From positions 1-8,752 of the forward strand of contig NZ_CALLXM010000008.1 of assembly GCF_937875265.1 (NCBI RefSeq): 8,752 nucleotides of DNA, given 5' to 3'. Each line of letters begins with the position of its first letter. The stretch's first letter is position 1. Shown here piece after piece: positions 1 through 5,631 of this stretch. The notes under the pieces are model-generated. The model was given only the letters and a program-made list of their open reading frames with translations, was not told the origin of the DNA and did not search any database. This DNA comes from an uncultured Acetobacter sp. GTDB lineage: Bacteria; Pseudomonadota; Alphaproteobacteria; Acetobacterales; Acetobacteraceae. A program made the translations under genes and the position numbers.

Positions 1-168
1 TCATCTCGTCCGGTGAAGCGGTTTCTAAGGGATCGAGACCACACTGTCAACACGCTTTGGAATTTTATTCAAAATGGCAGAAAACCGGGGTTGAATCGGG
101 CCTTACCCCACCGGGGAGCCCCCTTAAGGCACTCCCTTCAATCATTAAAGAAAATCCACATTAACGAT
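1..168. other. Non-coding stretch downstream of the epimerase gene
   Basis: I see no convincing gene here. The one open frame, on the plus strand, continues into the antisense of the epimerase and resembles no family I know. At 101-129 there is a possible nested hairpin: outer arms CCTTA (101-105) and TAAGG (125-129), inner arms CCCC (106-109) and GGGG (113-116), with an 8-nt bulge between the right-hand arms. It could fold in transcripts leaving the epimerase gene, but no T-run follows on the minus strand, so it is not a classical terminator. Confidence 0.4.
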
Positions 169-1149
169 TTAGGCGTTTATCGTGAGCTTTTCGTAGGTGC
201 GGAACCAGGAAACAAAATGCCGCATCCCATCTTCCAGCACGGTTGTAGGATGCCAGCCGGTTAAAGACTGAATGGCGTCAATGGAGGCCCAGGTCTTCTC
301 CACATCCGCCTGCGGGCGTGGAAGCAGGCGCAGGTTCGCCTTGCGGCCCAGCTCACCCTCCAGCAGGCTGACGAGGTAGCGTACAGATTCCGGCCTGTGG
401 TTGCCCACATTCAGCACCCGTGCCTCACCCGTTGCCGGGGGCTTTTCAAACACGGCCAGAACCCCAGCCACTACGTCCGCTATGTAAGTGAAGTCCCGTG
501 CCAGACCTTCGCCCTCATAAAGGGTGACGTCTTCCCCCCGCGCGATGGCACGGGCGAAGCTGTAATACGCCATATCCGGACGGCCCCACGGCCCATAGAC
601 CGTAAAGAAGCGCAAACCGGTTTGCGGCAGGCCATACAGATGACTGTAAGTGGAGGAGGCCAGTTCCCCTGCCCGCTTGGTCACAGCATAAAACGAGCCA
701 GGCTGATCCACCCGGTCCGTCTCCCGGAACGGCATGCTGGTATTGCGACCATAAACGGATGAGGAGGAGGCATAGACCAAATGGTCCAGCCGCCGCAGCT
801 TGCGCGCAAATTCCAGCACAGCCACATGCCCCAGCACATTACTGTCCGCAAACACATACGGGTCCCGCATGGAATAGCGCACGCCCGCCTGTGCCGCGAA
901 GTGGAAGATGCCGCGAATATCGGGCTCCCGCACAGCCAGAGCGTCCAGCGCGTCGGGTTTTGTCAGATCAAGCTGATGAAACACAAACCCCGGTGCCTGC
1001 TCAAGCCGCCCCAAACGGGCCTGCTTGAGGGCGGGGCTGTAATATGAGTTCAGGTTATCGATCCCGATAACCCGTTCTCCTCTTTCCAGAAGCGCCTTGC
1101 TGACATGATAGCCAACAAAACCAGCTGCTCCGGTTACTAAAAACGTCAC
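169..1149 (-). CDS. NAD-dependent sugar epimerase, UDP-glucuronate 4-epimerase type
   Basis: This is a 326-residue extended short-chain dehydrogenase/reductase. It probably interconverts UDP-glucuronate and UDP-galacturonate in the cytoplasm, supplying sugar for capsule, exopolysaccharide or LPS. The NAD-binding GAAGFVG motif is at residues 7-13, FHFAAQAGVRYS at about 82-93, the catalytic serine stretch YASSSSVYG at 126-134, and the catalytic YAVTK pair (Tyr154, Lys158) follows. LRFFTVYGPWGRPDMAYY at 179-196 is typical of UDP-glucuronate 4-epimerases and separates it from plain GalE. The length matches the family (about 320-340). The start is GTG, the first in-frame start near the glycine motif, with only a weak GGGG upstream. 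It lies 64 nt after the DUF192 gene on the same strand and may be the last gene of that transcript. Substrate specificity is inferred; a related 4-epimerase or dehydratase cannot be excluded. Confidence 0.9.
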   Translation of the reverse strand: MTFLVTGAAGFVGYHVSKALLERGERVIGIDNLNSYYSPALKQARLGRLEQAPGFVFHQLDLTKPDALDALAVREPDIRGIFHFAAQAGVRYSMRDPYVFADSNVLGHVAVLEFARKLRRLDHLVYASSSSVYGRNTSMPFRETDRVDQPGSFYAVTKRAGELASSTYSHLYGLPQTGLRFFTVYGPWGRPDMAYYSFARAIARGEDVTLYEGEGLARDFTYIADVVAGVLAVFEKPPATGEARVLNVGNHRPESVRYLVSLLEGELGRKANLRLLPRPQADVEKTWASIDAIQSLTGWHPTTVLEDGMRHFVSWFRTYEKLTINA

Positions 1150-1213
1150 GTTCGTGCCCCGTTACAACCCTGCTGCCGGGACTGAGCGCGCACCCCGGAC
1201 AAAACGCCCTGCG

Positions 1214-1714
1214 TCAGGATTTTTTCTCCAGAGACGGTGCTTCCACCTTATCGCCCACAGTAATACCCAGTTTAGCGGTCACCCCGCCTGCCAGTTCCAG
1301 TGTCGCACCAACAGGTCCATGGCTACTGATATGCGCCAGACTGCGCGGCACAGCGTTTTCAGCAATGGCCTGAATTCGGTGGTCTGTCCCTATAAAGACA
1401 ATATCCAGTGAAACCAGCGTGTTTTCCATCCACATGTCGCTCTGCTGCGGGGAATCCCACAGGAACAACATCCCGTTATCAGCCGGCAGCTGCGTGCGGA
1501 ACATTTCCCCCACCTGCTGCTGACGTGGAGTTTTAGCCAGTTCTACCGAAAAAACGTGACGACCATTCGCTGAGGCGATTGTGAGGGTTTCTTTCGGCAG
1601 TGTTGCCTGAGCCTGGGTTGGCTCCCCCATATCTTCTGCCCAAACCGGACTTGCCCCCAACAGCAGACCCGCTGTCAGGCAGGCGGCCACAATGCCGCAA
1701 ATACCCTGTTTCAC
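1214..1714 (-). CDS. Secreted DUF192 (COG1430) family protein
   Basis: The 166-residue product has an N-terminal signal peptide: Lys2, a hydrophobic core at about residues 5-22, and a VWA-ED cleavage site after Ala26. It should therefore act in the periplasm. The rest is a DUF192 domain, a small beta-barrel of unknown biochemical role. Its usual blocks are visible: QVGEMFRTQL (67-76), GMLFLWD (81-87), MWMENTLVSLDIVFI (94-108), an IQAIAENAVP block (114-123), LELAGG (139-144) and a final GDKVE. The start is GTG at 1712-1714. AGGAG lies 7 nt upstream and sits next to the stop codon of the preceding hydrolase gene, 13 nt away, so the two are almost certainly co-transcribed and perhaps translationally coupled. 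The family call is firm; no function should be inferred beyond it. Confidence 0.9.
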   Translation of the reverse strand: MKQGICGIVAACLTAGLLLGASPVWAEDMGEPTQAQATLPKETLTIASANGRHVFSVELAKTPRQQQVGEMFRTQLPADNGMLFLWDSPQQSDMWMENTLVSLDIVFIGTDHRIQAIAENAVPRSLAHISSHGPVGATLELAGGVTAKLGITVGDKVEAPSLEKKS

Positions 1715-1727
1715 TCACAAACTCCTG

Positions 1728-2402
1728 TTAGCCTGCACGGAGAAACGGATTGTTCTTGCGTTCCTCGCCTATTGAAGTCGAGCCACCGTGCCCAGGTATA
1801 ATGACGATATCGTCACCAAGTGGAAGTAATTTCTCTTTTAGTGTGCTTATTAAAAGGGAACTATTTCCATAAGGGAAATCCGTACGCCCAACTGTACCCC
1901 GAAAGAGCGTATCACCAGCAAAAGCCATACGGGCTTTTTCATCCACAAACACCACATGGCCTGGGGTATGCCCCGGAATATGCCGGACCAGAAAAGTCCG
2001 CCCCAGCAGCTCCAGAGAGTCTCCGTCCTGCGTGTAGCGGTCCACTGTTGCATTTTCCAGACCGGGCAGACCGAAATGGCGGGCCTGCTCAGCAATGGAC
2101 GATAAAAGGAAGTCATCCCGCTTGTCCGGACCGATGACCACAGGTGGTTTTTCCTGCACCTCCGCCAGAGCACGGCACAGAGGGGCCACGCCCCCCGCGT
2201 GATCCAGATGGCCATGCGTAATCAGGATTGCATCGACCGTCAGATCCTGCCCGCGGATGGCCTCCATAAGAACATCCGCATCGCCACCGGGGTCCACGAC
2301 TAGCGCGTGCCGCGTGTTTTCATCCCATAAAAGGGAACAGTTCTGCCGGAATGGTGTGACAGGCAGAACCTGCAACTGCATGTCGGGATACACTAAATGC
2401 AA
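1728..2402 (-). CDS. MBL-fold metallo-hydrolase, glyoxalase II-like
   Basis: This is a metallo-beta-lactamase-fold hydrolase, likely cytoplasmic. It resembles the small glyoxalase II-like thioesterases (YcbL type) that hydrolyse thioesters such as S-lactoylglutathione. Counting from the chosen start (224 aa), the binuclear metal motif HGHLDH is at 63-68, GHTPGH at 144-149, AGDTLFRGTVGRTD at about 162-175 with bridging Asp164, and PGHGGST at about 203-209. Ligands of both metal sites are present. The frame could open as far up as a TTG at 2498 (256 aa), but that region has no usable ribosome binding site and would begin upstream of a candidate promoter (2457-2485). A strong AAGGAG at 2412-2417 lies 9 nt before TTG at 2400-2402. 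The ATG at 2379-2381 (217 aa) is the main alternative and leaves the domain intact. The true substrate is unknown. Confidence 0.88.
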   Translation of the reverse strand: MHLVYPDMQLQVLPVTPFRQNCSLLWDENTRHALVVDPGGDADVLMEAIRGQDLTVDAILITHGHLDHAGGVAPLCRALAEVQEKPPVVIGPDKRDDFLLSSIAEQARHFGLPGLENATVDRYTQDGDSLELLGRTFLVRHIPGHTPGHVVFVDEKARMAFAGDTLFRGTVGRTDFPYGNSSLLISTLKEKLLPLGDDIVIIPGHGGSTSIGEERKNNPFLRAG

Positions 2403-2411
2403 GACGTAAGG

Positions 2412-2417
2412 CTCCTT
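2412..2417 (-). promoter_or_regulatory. Strong ribosome binding site that favours the TTG start of the MBL hydrolase
   Basis: Reading the minus strand, AAGGAG is followed after 9 nt by TTG (2400-2402), in frame with the hydrolase. None of the other candidate starts (TTG 2498, ATG 2444, ATG 2381) has a comparable site at a good distance. Confidence 0.55.
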
Positions 2418-2456
2418 CCCGCGGATGTGCGACTGCACGAACATGATCGGAATAGT

Positions 2457-2485
2457 ATCATAGATTGCGGTGCCGTATTTTGCAT
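2457..2485 (-). promoter_or_regulatory. Candidate promoter for the hydrolase-DUF192(-epimerase) unit
   Basis: On the minus strand a TATGAT -10 (2457-2462, five of six matches to the sigma-70 consensus) is preceded by 17 nt and a poor -35, ATGCAA (2480-2485). Transcription would begin near 2450. That leaves a leader of about 45 nt before the TTG start at 2402 and makes the longer reading frame start impossible from this transcript. It lies just after the terminator of the upstream gene, where a promoter is expected. This is inferred from consensus only. Confidence 0.4.
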
Positions 2486-2522
2486 GCGGGCCCGGCAATC
2501 ACTTTCTGAGGGAAAATCCTCA

Positions 2523-2559
2523 TAAAAAAACTGCCGCGTGCAGAGCACGGGCAGTTTTT
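2523..2559 (-). terminator. Bidirectional rho-independent terminator after the host-attachment gene
   Basis: The arms are ACTGCC (2530-2535) with GGCAGT (2550-2555) and CGTGC (2537-2541) with GCACG (2545-2549). The loop is AGA and there is one bulged G at 2536. An A-run (2524-2530) on the left and a T-run (2555-2559) on the right give U-tracts on both strands. It sits 28 nt past the stop of the minus-strand host-attachment gene, which it most likely terminates. Confidence 0.88.
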
Positions 2560-2572
2560 CCAGACTTTTAGA

Positions 2573-2591
2573 CCTGATTTAGAAAATCAGG
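2573..2591 (-). repeat. Perfect 8-bp stem-loop across the stop codon of the host-attachment gene
   Basis: CCTGATTT (2573-2580) and AAATCAGG (2584-2591) are perfect inverted copies around a 3-nt AGA loop, and the stop codon (2587-2589) lies inside the right arm. With the terminator hairpin 14 nt further on, the end of the transcript would carry two stacked hairpins. It may protect the 3' end or be incidental. Confidence 0.5.
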
Positions 2592-3000
2592 ACGGCAGAA
2601 CCCAACCGGTTGCCGGAATATCGAAATGCTTGTGCATATCGTGTGCCGGAATGTTGACGAAGTCTTTGTCAAAAGTCTTGATCAGCTTGGCGGCGGCAGG
2701 CTTGCTCAGATGCGTGCGAATTTCATGCAGCACGGGAGCCGGAGCTGCCAGCACAAACCCATCAATCTTCTCACCGCTATTGACCAGCGCATTCAACCGA
2801 TCTGCCACGACACGGGCAAAACCGTCTTTCGCGACGTCCTTCGGGGTGGCACCTGTGGGCACCTTGCCCGGAGTTGCTTCATGCGTGTCGCTGCTAAAGT
2901 CCTGCACATCGTGCATCTTGCCTTCGCTGTCATGCAGGAAGCGGACTTTTCCGCCATCAGCAACAACATAAATGACGCGACCGTCTCTTGATTCGATCAT
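2587..3000 (-). CDS. Host-attachment family protein (COG5622 type)
   Basis: The 137-residue soluble protein resembles the family annotated as 'protein required for attachment to host cells'. Family traits are an N-terminal beta segment (VIYVVADGGKVRFL, residues 9-22), a linker rich in charged and small residues (about 28-60), FARVVADRLNALVNSG (61-76), a central GFVLAAPAPVLHEIR (80-94), and a C-terminal FDKDFVNIPAHDMHKHF block (109-125). The fold is related to release-factor-like domains. Its role in bacteria, and whether it has anything to do with attachment, is not established. There is no signal peptide or membrane segment. The start ATG (2998-3000) has GAGGA 9 nt upstream. It is monocistronic, with its own terminator, and diverges from the XdhC gene across a 155-nt gap. 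Confidence 0.8.
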   Translation of the reverse strand: MIESRDGRVIYVVADGGKVRFLHDSEGKMHDVQDFSSDTHEATPGKVPTGATPKDVAKDGFARVVADRLNALVNSGEKIDGFVLAAPAPVLHEIRTHLSKPAAAKLIKTFDKDFVNIPAHDMHKHFDIPATGWVLPS

Positions 3001-3032
3001 AAAAATAAATCCTCACTCTCTAAGATAGCACT

Positions 3033-3046
3033 CACGTTATTACGTG
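3033..3046. repeat. Inverted repeat CACGT-TATT-ACGTG in a divergent promoter region
   Basis: A perfect 5-bp dyad with a 4-nt centre lies 33 nt upstream of the host-attachment start and 110 nt upstream of the XdhC gene. Its position suits an operator for the minus-strand gene. I could not place convincing -35/-10 boxes around it, and so short a dyad may occur by chance. Confidence 0.3.
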
Positions 3047-3155
3047 GGTCTTCCATTTATGCGTATCAAGGGTCCGGCCATACTGAAACCTTCCGTGGAG
3101 GCAGCCCTGCCCCCCCGTTCATTTCGTGGGCACGGCCCGCATGGACTGATATAGA

Positions 3156-4259
3156 ATGGTTTTTATGACTGTCCCTCTGTCCGCTCCCCAGCCCCTCACC
3201 CCGCTTGACCATGCTCTTTTATGGGCGCGGGAAGGCCATGCTGTAGCGCTTGCCACTGTGGTGGGGACATGGGGCAGTTCCCCTCGCCCGGCAGGGAGTC
3301 TGATGGCCATAAGTGCAACAGGCCGGGTTGAAGGGTCCGTGAGCGGCGGATGCGTGGAAACAGACGTGATTACGGCGGCTCAGGCCATTATGGCCGGTGC
3401 CCCACCAGAAATATTGTCTTACGGCGTCAGCAGTGACCGCGCCTGGGAAGTCGGGCTGGCCTGTGGCGGTAAGCTGGATGTGATGGTGGAAGCCATATGC
3501 TCCCCCGCCTGCCCCTCCGGCACTCTGCCCGAAGCCGTGCTGGCGGATGCCTGCGCCCAGCAGAACGCCAGAAATAGTGCTTTGCTGGCCCGCACACTGG
3601 ACGGCACACAGCATCTTTTACTCTCTAATCTGGCACCAGATGCTGTCCTGCCGGCCTTCCCGCAGGATCTGGTTCCCGCAGCCGTGGCGTGCCTGCATTC
3701 TGGCCGCTGCCAGAATGAGACCGACGCACAGGGTCTGGGCTGGTTTTTACAGCCACTTACCCCGCCACCGCGCATGTTAATTGTCGGTGCGGTGCACATT
3801 GCGCAGCATCTGGCCCTACTAGCCCGAATGACCGGATTTGCCCCTGTGGTGATTGACCCGCGCACGGCACTGGCCACGCCGGAGCGCTTCCCCGGCTTTG
3901 TCCCTGATGAAACGCTGATTACCGAATGGCCTGATGAGGCACTGGACGCGCTGGGCGTGGACAGCATGACGGCCATTGTCACCCTCACACACGATGCCAA
4001 GCTGGATGACCCGACACTGGAAGTGGCTCTGCGCAGTCCCGCTTTTTATATTGGCGCGCTTGGTTCACGCAAAACGCAGGCCAGCCGGGCAGACCGTTTG
4101 CGGGAGGTGGGTTTTTCCGAGCAGGAGATCAGCCGCATTCATGGCCCGGTCGGGCTGGCGATTGGTGCGATTGGGGCTGAGGAAATTGCACTTTCTATTC
4201 TGGCACAAATTGTGGCTGTGCGGCGGAAGGCTGCGCTGGCGGAAAATCCGGGTTGGTAA
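3156..4259 (+). CDS. XdhC/CoxI family molybdoenzyme maturation factor
   Basis: This 367-residue cytoplasmic protein has both halves of the XdhC family. The N-terminal XdhC_CoxI domain (about residues 17-113) shows TVVGTWGSSPRPAGS (34-48), SGGCVE (63-68, Cys66) and GLACGG (100-105, Cys103). The C-terminal Rossmann-like domain (about 205-355) shows MLIVGAVHIAQHLALLAR (207-224), VVIDPRTALATPERFP (231-246), the THD motif (278-280), YIGALGSRKT (298-307) and HGPVGL (329-334). Family members bind molybdenum cofactor and deliver it, usually after sulfuration, to molybdenum hydroxylases such as xanthine or aldehyde dehydrogenases. The target enzyme is not in the window. The ATG at 3165 is an alternative start nine bases on; neither has a good ribosome binding site. 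It overlaps the next gene, a likely cofactor cytidylyltransferase, which supports a shared task. Confidence 0.9.
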   Translation: MVFMTVPLSAPQPLTPLDHALLWAREGHAVALATVVGTWGSSPRPAGSLMAISATGRVEGSVSGGCVETDVITAAQAIMAGAPPEILSYGVSSDRAWEVGLACGGKLDVMVEAICSPACPSGTLPEAVLADACAQQNARNSALLARTLDGTQHLLLSNLAPDAVLPAFPQDLVPAAVACLHSGRCQNETDAQGLGWFLQPLTPPPRMLIVGAVHIAQHLALLARMTGFAPVVIDPRTALATPERFPGFVPDETLITEWPDEALDALGVDSMTAIVTLTHDAKLDDPTLEVALRSPAFYIGALGSRKTQASRADRLREVGFSEQEISRIHGPVGLAIGAIGAEEIALSILAQIVAVRRKAALAENPGW

Positions 4260-4894
4260 CGCCCTCACACAGGGCACCGCTCGCCATTATTCTGGCTGCG
4301 GGGCGTTCATCCCGCACAGCACCGGCCCATAAACTTCTGGCCCCGGATGCACGGGGTGTCCCCATGCTGGTGCGGACAACAGCAACGGTTCTGGCCAGTA
4401 GCGTGCGCAAGGTGGTGGTTATTCTGCCACCAGACCGGCCAGACCTCTCTTCTTTATTGACCACAGCCTTTCCAGACACACCCCGGCTGGAAACCCGAAT
4501 TGCGCAGGACGCACAGGATGGGCTTTCAGCCTCCCTGCGAGTCGGGGTAGACGTGGCACGCGCCGAACACGCGCCGGCCCTGCTGGTGTGTCTGGGCGAT
4601 ATGCCGCTGGTCTCGGTTGCGTTGCTGGACGCCTTGCTCCGCGACCATGCCCATTTTCAGGCCCCGGCCACGGCACCGGACCGGGGGGACGGCAAACCCG
4701 GCAACCCTGTTGTATGGGATGCCTCGCAGTTGGCAGCCCTTGCCGCCGGGCAGGGGGACCAGGGCGGGCGGGCGATTCTCCGCGCCCTCGGGCCTGCTGT
4801 GCATCGGGTTCTGGCCCGTTCGGAAGAGCTGGTGGATTTTGACACACCGGAACGACTGGCCGCCTATGCGCGTTCTGCGCAGGCCCCCGGTTGA
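4253..4894 (+). CDS. MobA/MocA-like molybdopterin nucleotidyltransferase
   Basis: The 213-residue product is an NTP-transferase-fold enzyme of the MocA type, which attaches a nucleotide (CMP in MocA) to molybdopterin to make the dinucleotide cofactor used by molybdenum hydroxylases. Visible motifs are the nucleotide-binding LAAGRSSR (14-21) with Lys27, GLSASLRVG (90-98), CLGDMP (113-118, metal-binding Asp116), PGNPVVW (149-155) and DFDTPE (195-200). The glycine usual in the first loop (RxG) is replaced: here it reads RTAPAHK. The start is TTG at 4253-4255, overlapping the last 7 nt of the XdhC gene with weak GGA upstream, so translation is probably coupled. CTP versus GTP use cannot be decided from the sequence. 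The XdhC neighbour favours MocA-like cytidylylation. Confidence 0.85.
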   Translation: MVTPSHRAPLAIILAAGRSSRTAPAHKLLAPDARGVPMLVRTTATVLASSVRKVVVILPPDRPDLSSLLTTAFPDTPRLETRIAQDAQDGLSASLRVGVDVARAEHAPALLVCLGDMPLVSVALLDALLRDHAHFQAPATAPDRGDGKPGNPVVWDASQLAALAAGQGDQGGRAILRALGPAVHRVLARSEELVDFDTPERLAAYARSAQAPG

Positions 4895-4928
4895 CCGCAC
4901 GGACACACGCTCCGAAAACTGAGGGCCT

Positions 4929-4945
4929 GTCGGCACGGTGCCGGC
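4929..4945 (+). other. Short GC-rich hairpin in the leader of the RidA gene
   Basis: CGGCA (4931-4935) and TGCCG (4939-4943) pair around CGG and extend by a G-C and a wobble pair to 4929-4945. No T-run follows, so it is not a standard terminator. It lies between the nucleotidyltransferase and the RidA gene and could stabilise an mRNA end or be chance in GC-rich sequence. Confidence 0.25.
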
Positions 4946-4978
4946 CAGCACATCCGCTGAAACCCTGAAGAGATCCTT

Positions 4979-5329
4979 ATGAGCAAAATTCTGCGCACCA
5001 ACCCCAACCCGATTCTGTCTGCCGCAGTTGAGTATCACGGCTTTATTTTCACGCAGGGCGTTGTGGCCCGCAATCTGGACGCTGATGCGGAAGGCCAGAC
5101 CCGTGACGTTCTGGAACAGCTGGATACCCTGCTGGAACAGCATGGCACGGATAACACCCGCCTGCTTCAGGCCCAGATCTGGCTGAAAGACATTAATGAC
5201 CGTGACACACTGAACAAGCTGTGGAGCGCATGGCTGCCGGAAAACGGTGCCCCGGCCCGTGCCTGCGTGCAGGCTGTGATGGCTGACCCGCGTATTCTGG
5301 TCGAAATTATGGTTGTTACAACGAAATAA
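4979..5329 (+). CDS. RidA/YjgF family enamine/imine deaminase
   Basis: This 116-residue protein of the RidA superfamily probably works as a cytoplasmic homotrimer, hydrolysing reactive enamines and imines (for example 2-aminoacrylate from PLP enzymes) before they damage enzymes. The active-site arginine is Arg94 in PARACVQ and the conserved glutamate is Glu109 in ILVEI. Their 15-residue spacing equals that of Arg105 and Glu120 in E. coli RidA. The stretch YHGFIFTQGVVA (19-30) matches the family N-terminal strands. The length is a little short for RidA (about 125-130), fitting the Rid7/YoaB-like groups better than archetypal RidA. The ATG is preceded by AAGAGA 5 nt upstream. It lies 84 nt after the molybdopterin gene on the same strand; co-transcription is possible but no functional link is evident. 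Confidence 0.9.
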   Translation: MSKILRTNPNPILSAAVEYHGFIFTQGVVARNLDADAEGQTRDVLEQLDTLLEQHGTDNTRLLQAQIWLKDINDRDTLNKLWSAWLPENGAPARACVQAVMADPRILVEIMVVTTK

Positions 5330-5335
5330 ACACGC

Positions 5336-5411
5336 TTCTTCCGGCTCCGTGGGGGTCGGTCTGGCGTGGCATCTATGCCACAGCTAAACCGAATCCACGG
5401 GGCTGGAACAG
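5336..5411. repeat. Long imperfect hairpin (76 nt)
   Basis: The two halves pair nearly end to end around a TCTA apex. The inner arms are GTGGCA (5366-5371) and TGCCAC (5376-5381). Further out GGCT-type segments and TCGGT pair with ACCGA, then CCGTGG (5347-5352) with CCACGG (5395-5400), then CCGGCT (5341-5346) with GGCTGG (5401-5406) allowing G-U pairs, then a few outer A-T pairs, with only small bulges. It starts 7 nt after the RidA stop. No T-run follows directly; the nearest (TTTTT, 5421-5425) is 9 nt away, so it is not a textbook terminator. It could be an mRNA 3' stabiliser, an RNase III substrate, a small RNA or a degraded mobile-element palindrome. Confidence 0.65.
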
Positions 5412-5473
5412 ACCAGCAACTTTTTCACAGTGTGGTGGGAAATTCAGAAATTCAGGCAATGTCGTGGCAGATG

Positions 5474-5496
5474 ATAGGATTTTATTCCTATTTTCT
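5474..5496 (+). terminator. AT-rich hairpin followed by a T-rich tract (weak terminator candidate)
   Basis: ATAGGA (5474-5479) and TCCTAT (5486-5491) pair perfectly around TTTTAT and are followed by TTTCTTATTCTT. The layout is terminator-like, but the stem has only two G-C pairs. It may end transcripts from the RidA side or lie in the upstream part of the CHAP-gene regulatory region. Confidence 0.3.
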
Positions 5497-5558
5497 TATT
5501 CTTAGCCCCCCTGATTCAGCAAACCCATCCTCACCCGAATTTGCCCCGCAATGAGCGC

Positions 5559-5586
5559 TTGCCTGACTTGCGTAGTTGATTATACC
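5559..5586 (+). promoter_or_regulatory. Weak promoter candidate for the CHAP gene
   Basis: TTGCCT (5559-5564) and TATACC (5581-5586), each with four of six matches to sigma-70 boxes, are separated by 16 nt and lie about 45 nt upstream of the CHAP start. The position is right but the boxes are poor, so this is only a suggestion. Confidence 0.3.
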
Positions 5587-5631
5587 TAGGACTACATTAA
5601 TTGAAACGTGATGCAGGGAAGGTACGCTGAG

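Larger units (their letters stand above)
5330..5631. other. 302-nt intergenic region with two hairpins and a CHAP-gene leader
   Basis: No credible gene lies here. A GTG-started open frame (5366-5554, 62 codons) begins inside the long hairpin, has no ribosome binding site and resembles nothing known. Base composition drops to AT-rich around 5470-5510, as in a regulatory region. The contents are a 76-nt imperfect hairpin, an AT-rich 6-bp hairpin followed by T-rich sequence, a weak promoter candidate and the leader of the CHAP gene. Confidence 0.6.

Noticed and set aside
13..264. Plus-strand open frame of 83 codons at the left edge
   Set aside because: It runs into the antisense of the epimerase, has no ribosome binding site and no recognisable family features.
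2496..2498. TTG at 2496-2498 as start of the MBL hydrolase
   Set aside because: It has no ribosome binding site and lies upstream of the candidate -10 box. The extra 32 residues do not look like part of the MBL fold.
3419..4000. 193-codon minus-strand open frame inside the XdhC gene
   Set aside because: It is a shadow of the XdhC codons in GC-rich sequence: low-complexity Ser/Ala/Arg composition and no motifs, while the plus-strand frame shows complete XdhC domains.
4526..5143. 205-codon minus-strand open frame over the nucleotidyltransferase and RidA genes
   Set aside because: It spans two well-supported plus-strand genes and shows no family features.
5366..5554. 62-codon open frame in the intergenic region
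   Set aside because: It starts with GTG inside the long hairpin, has no ribosome binding site and resembles no known protein.
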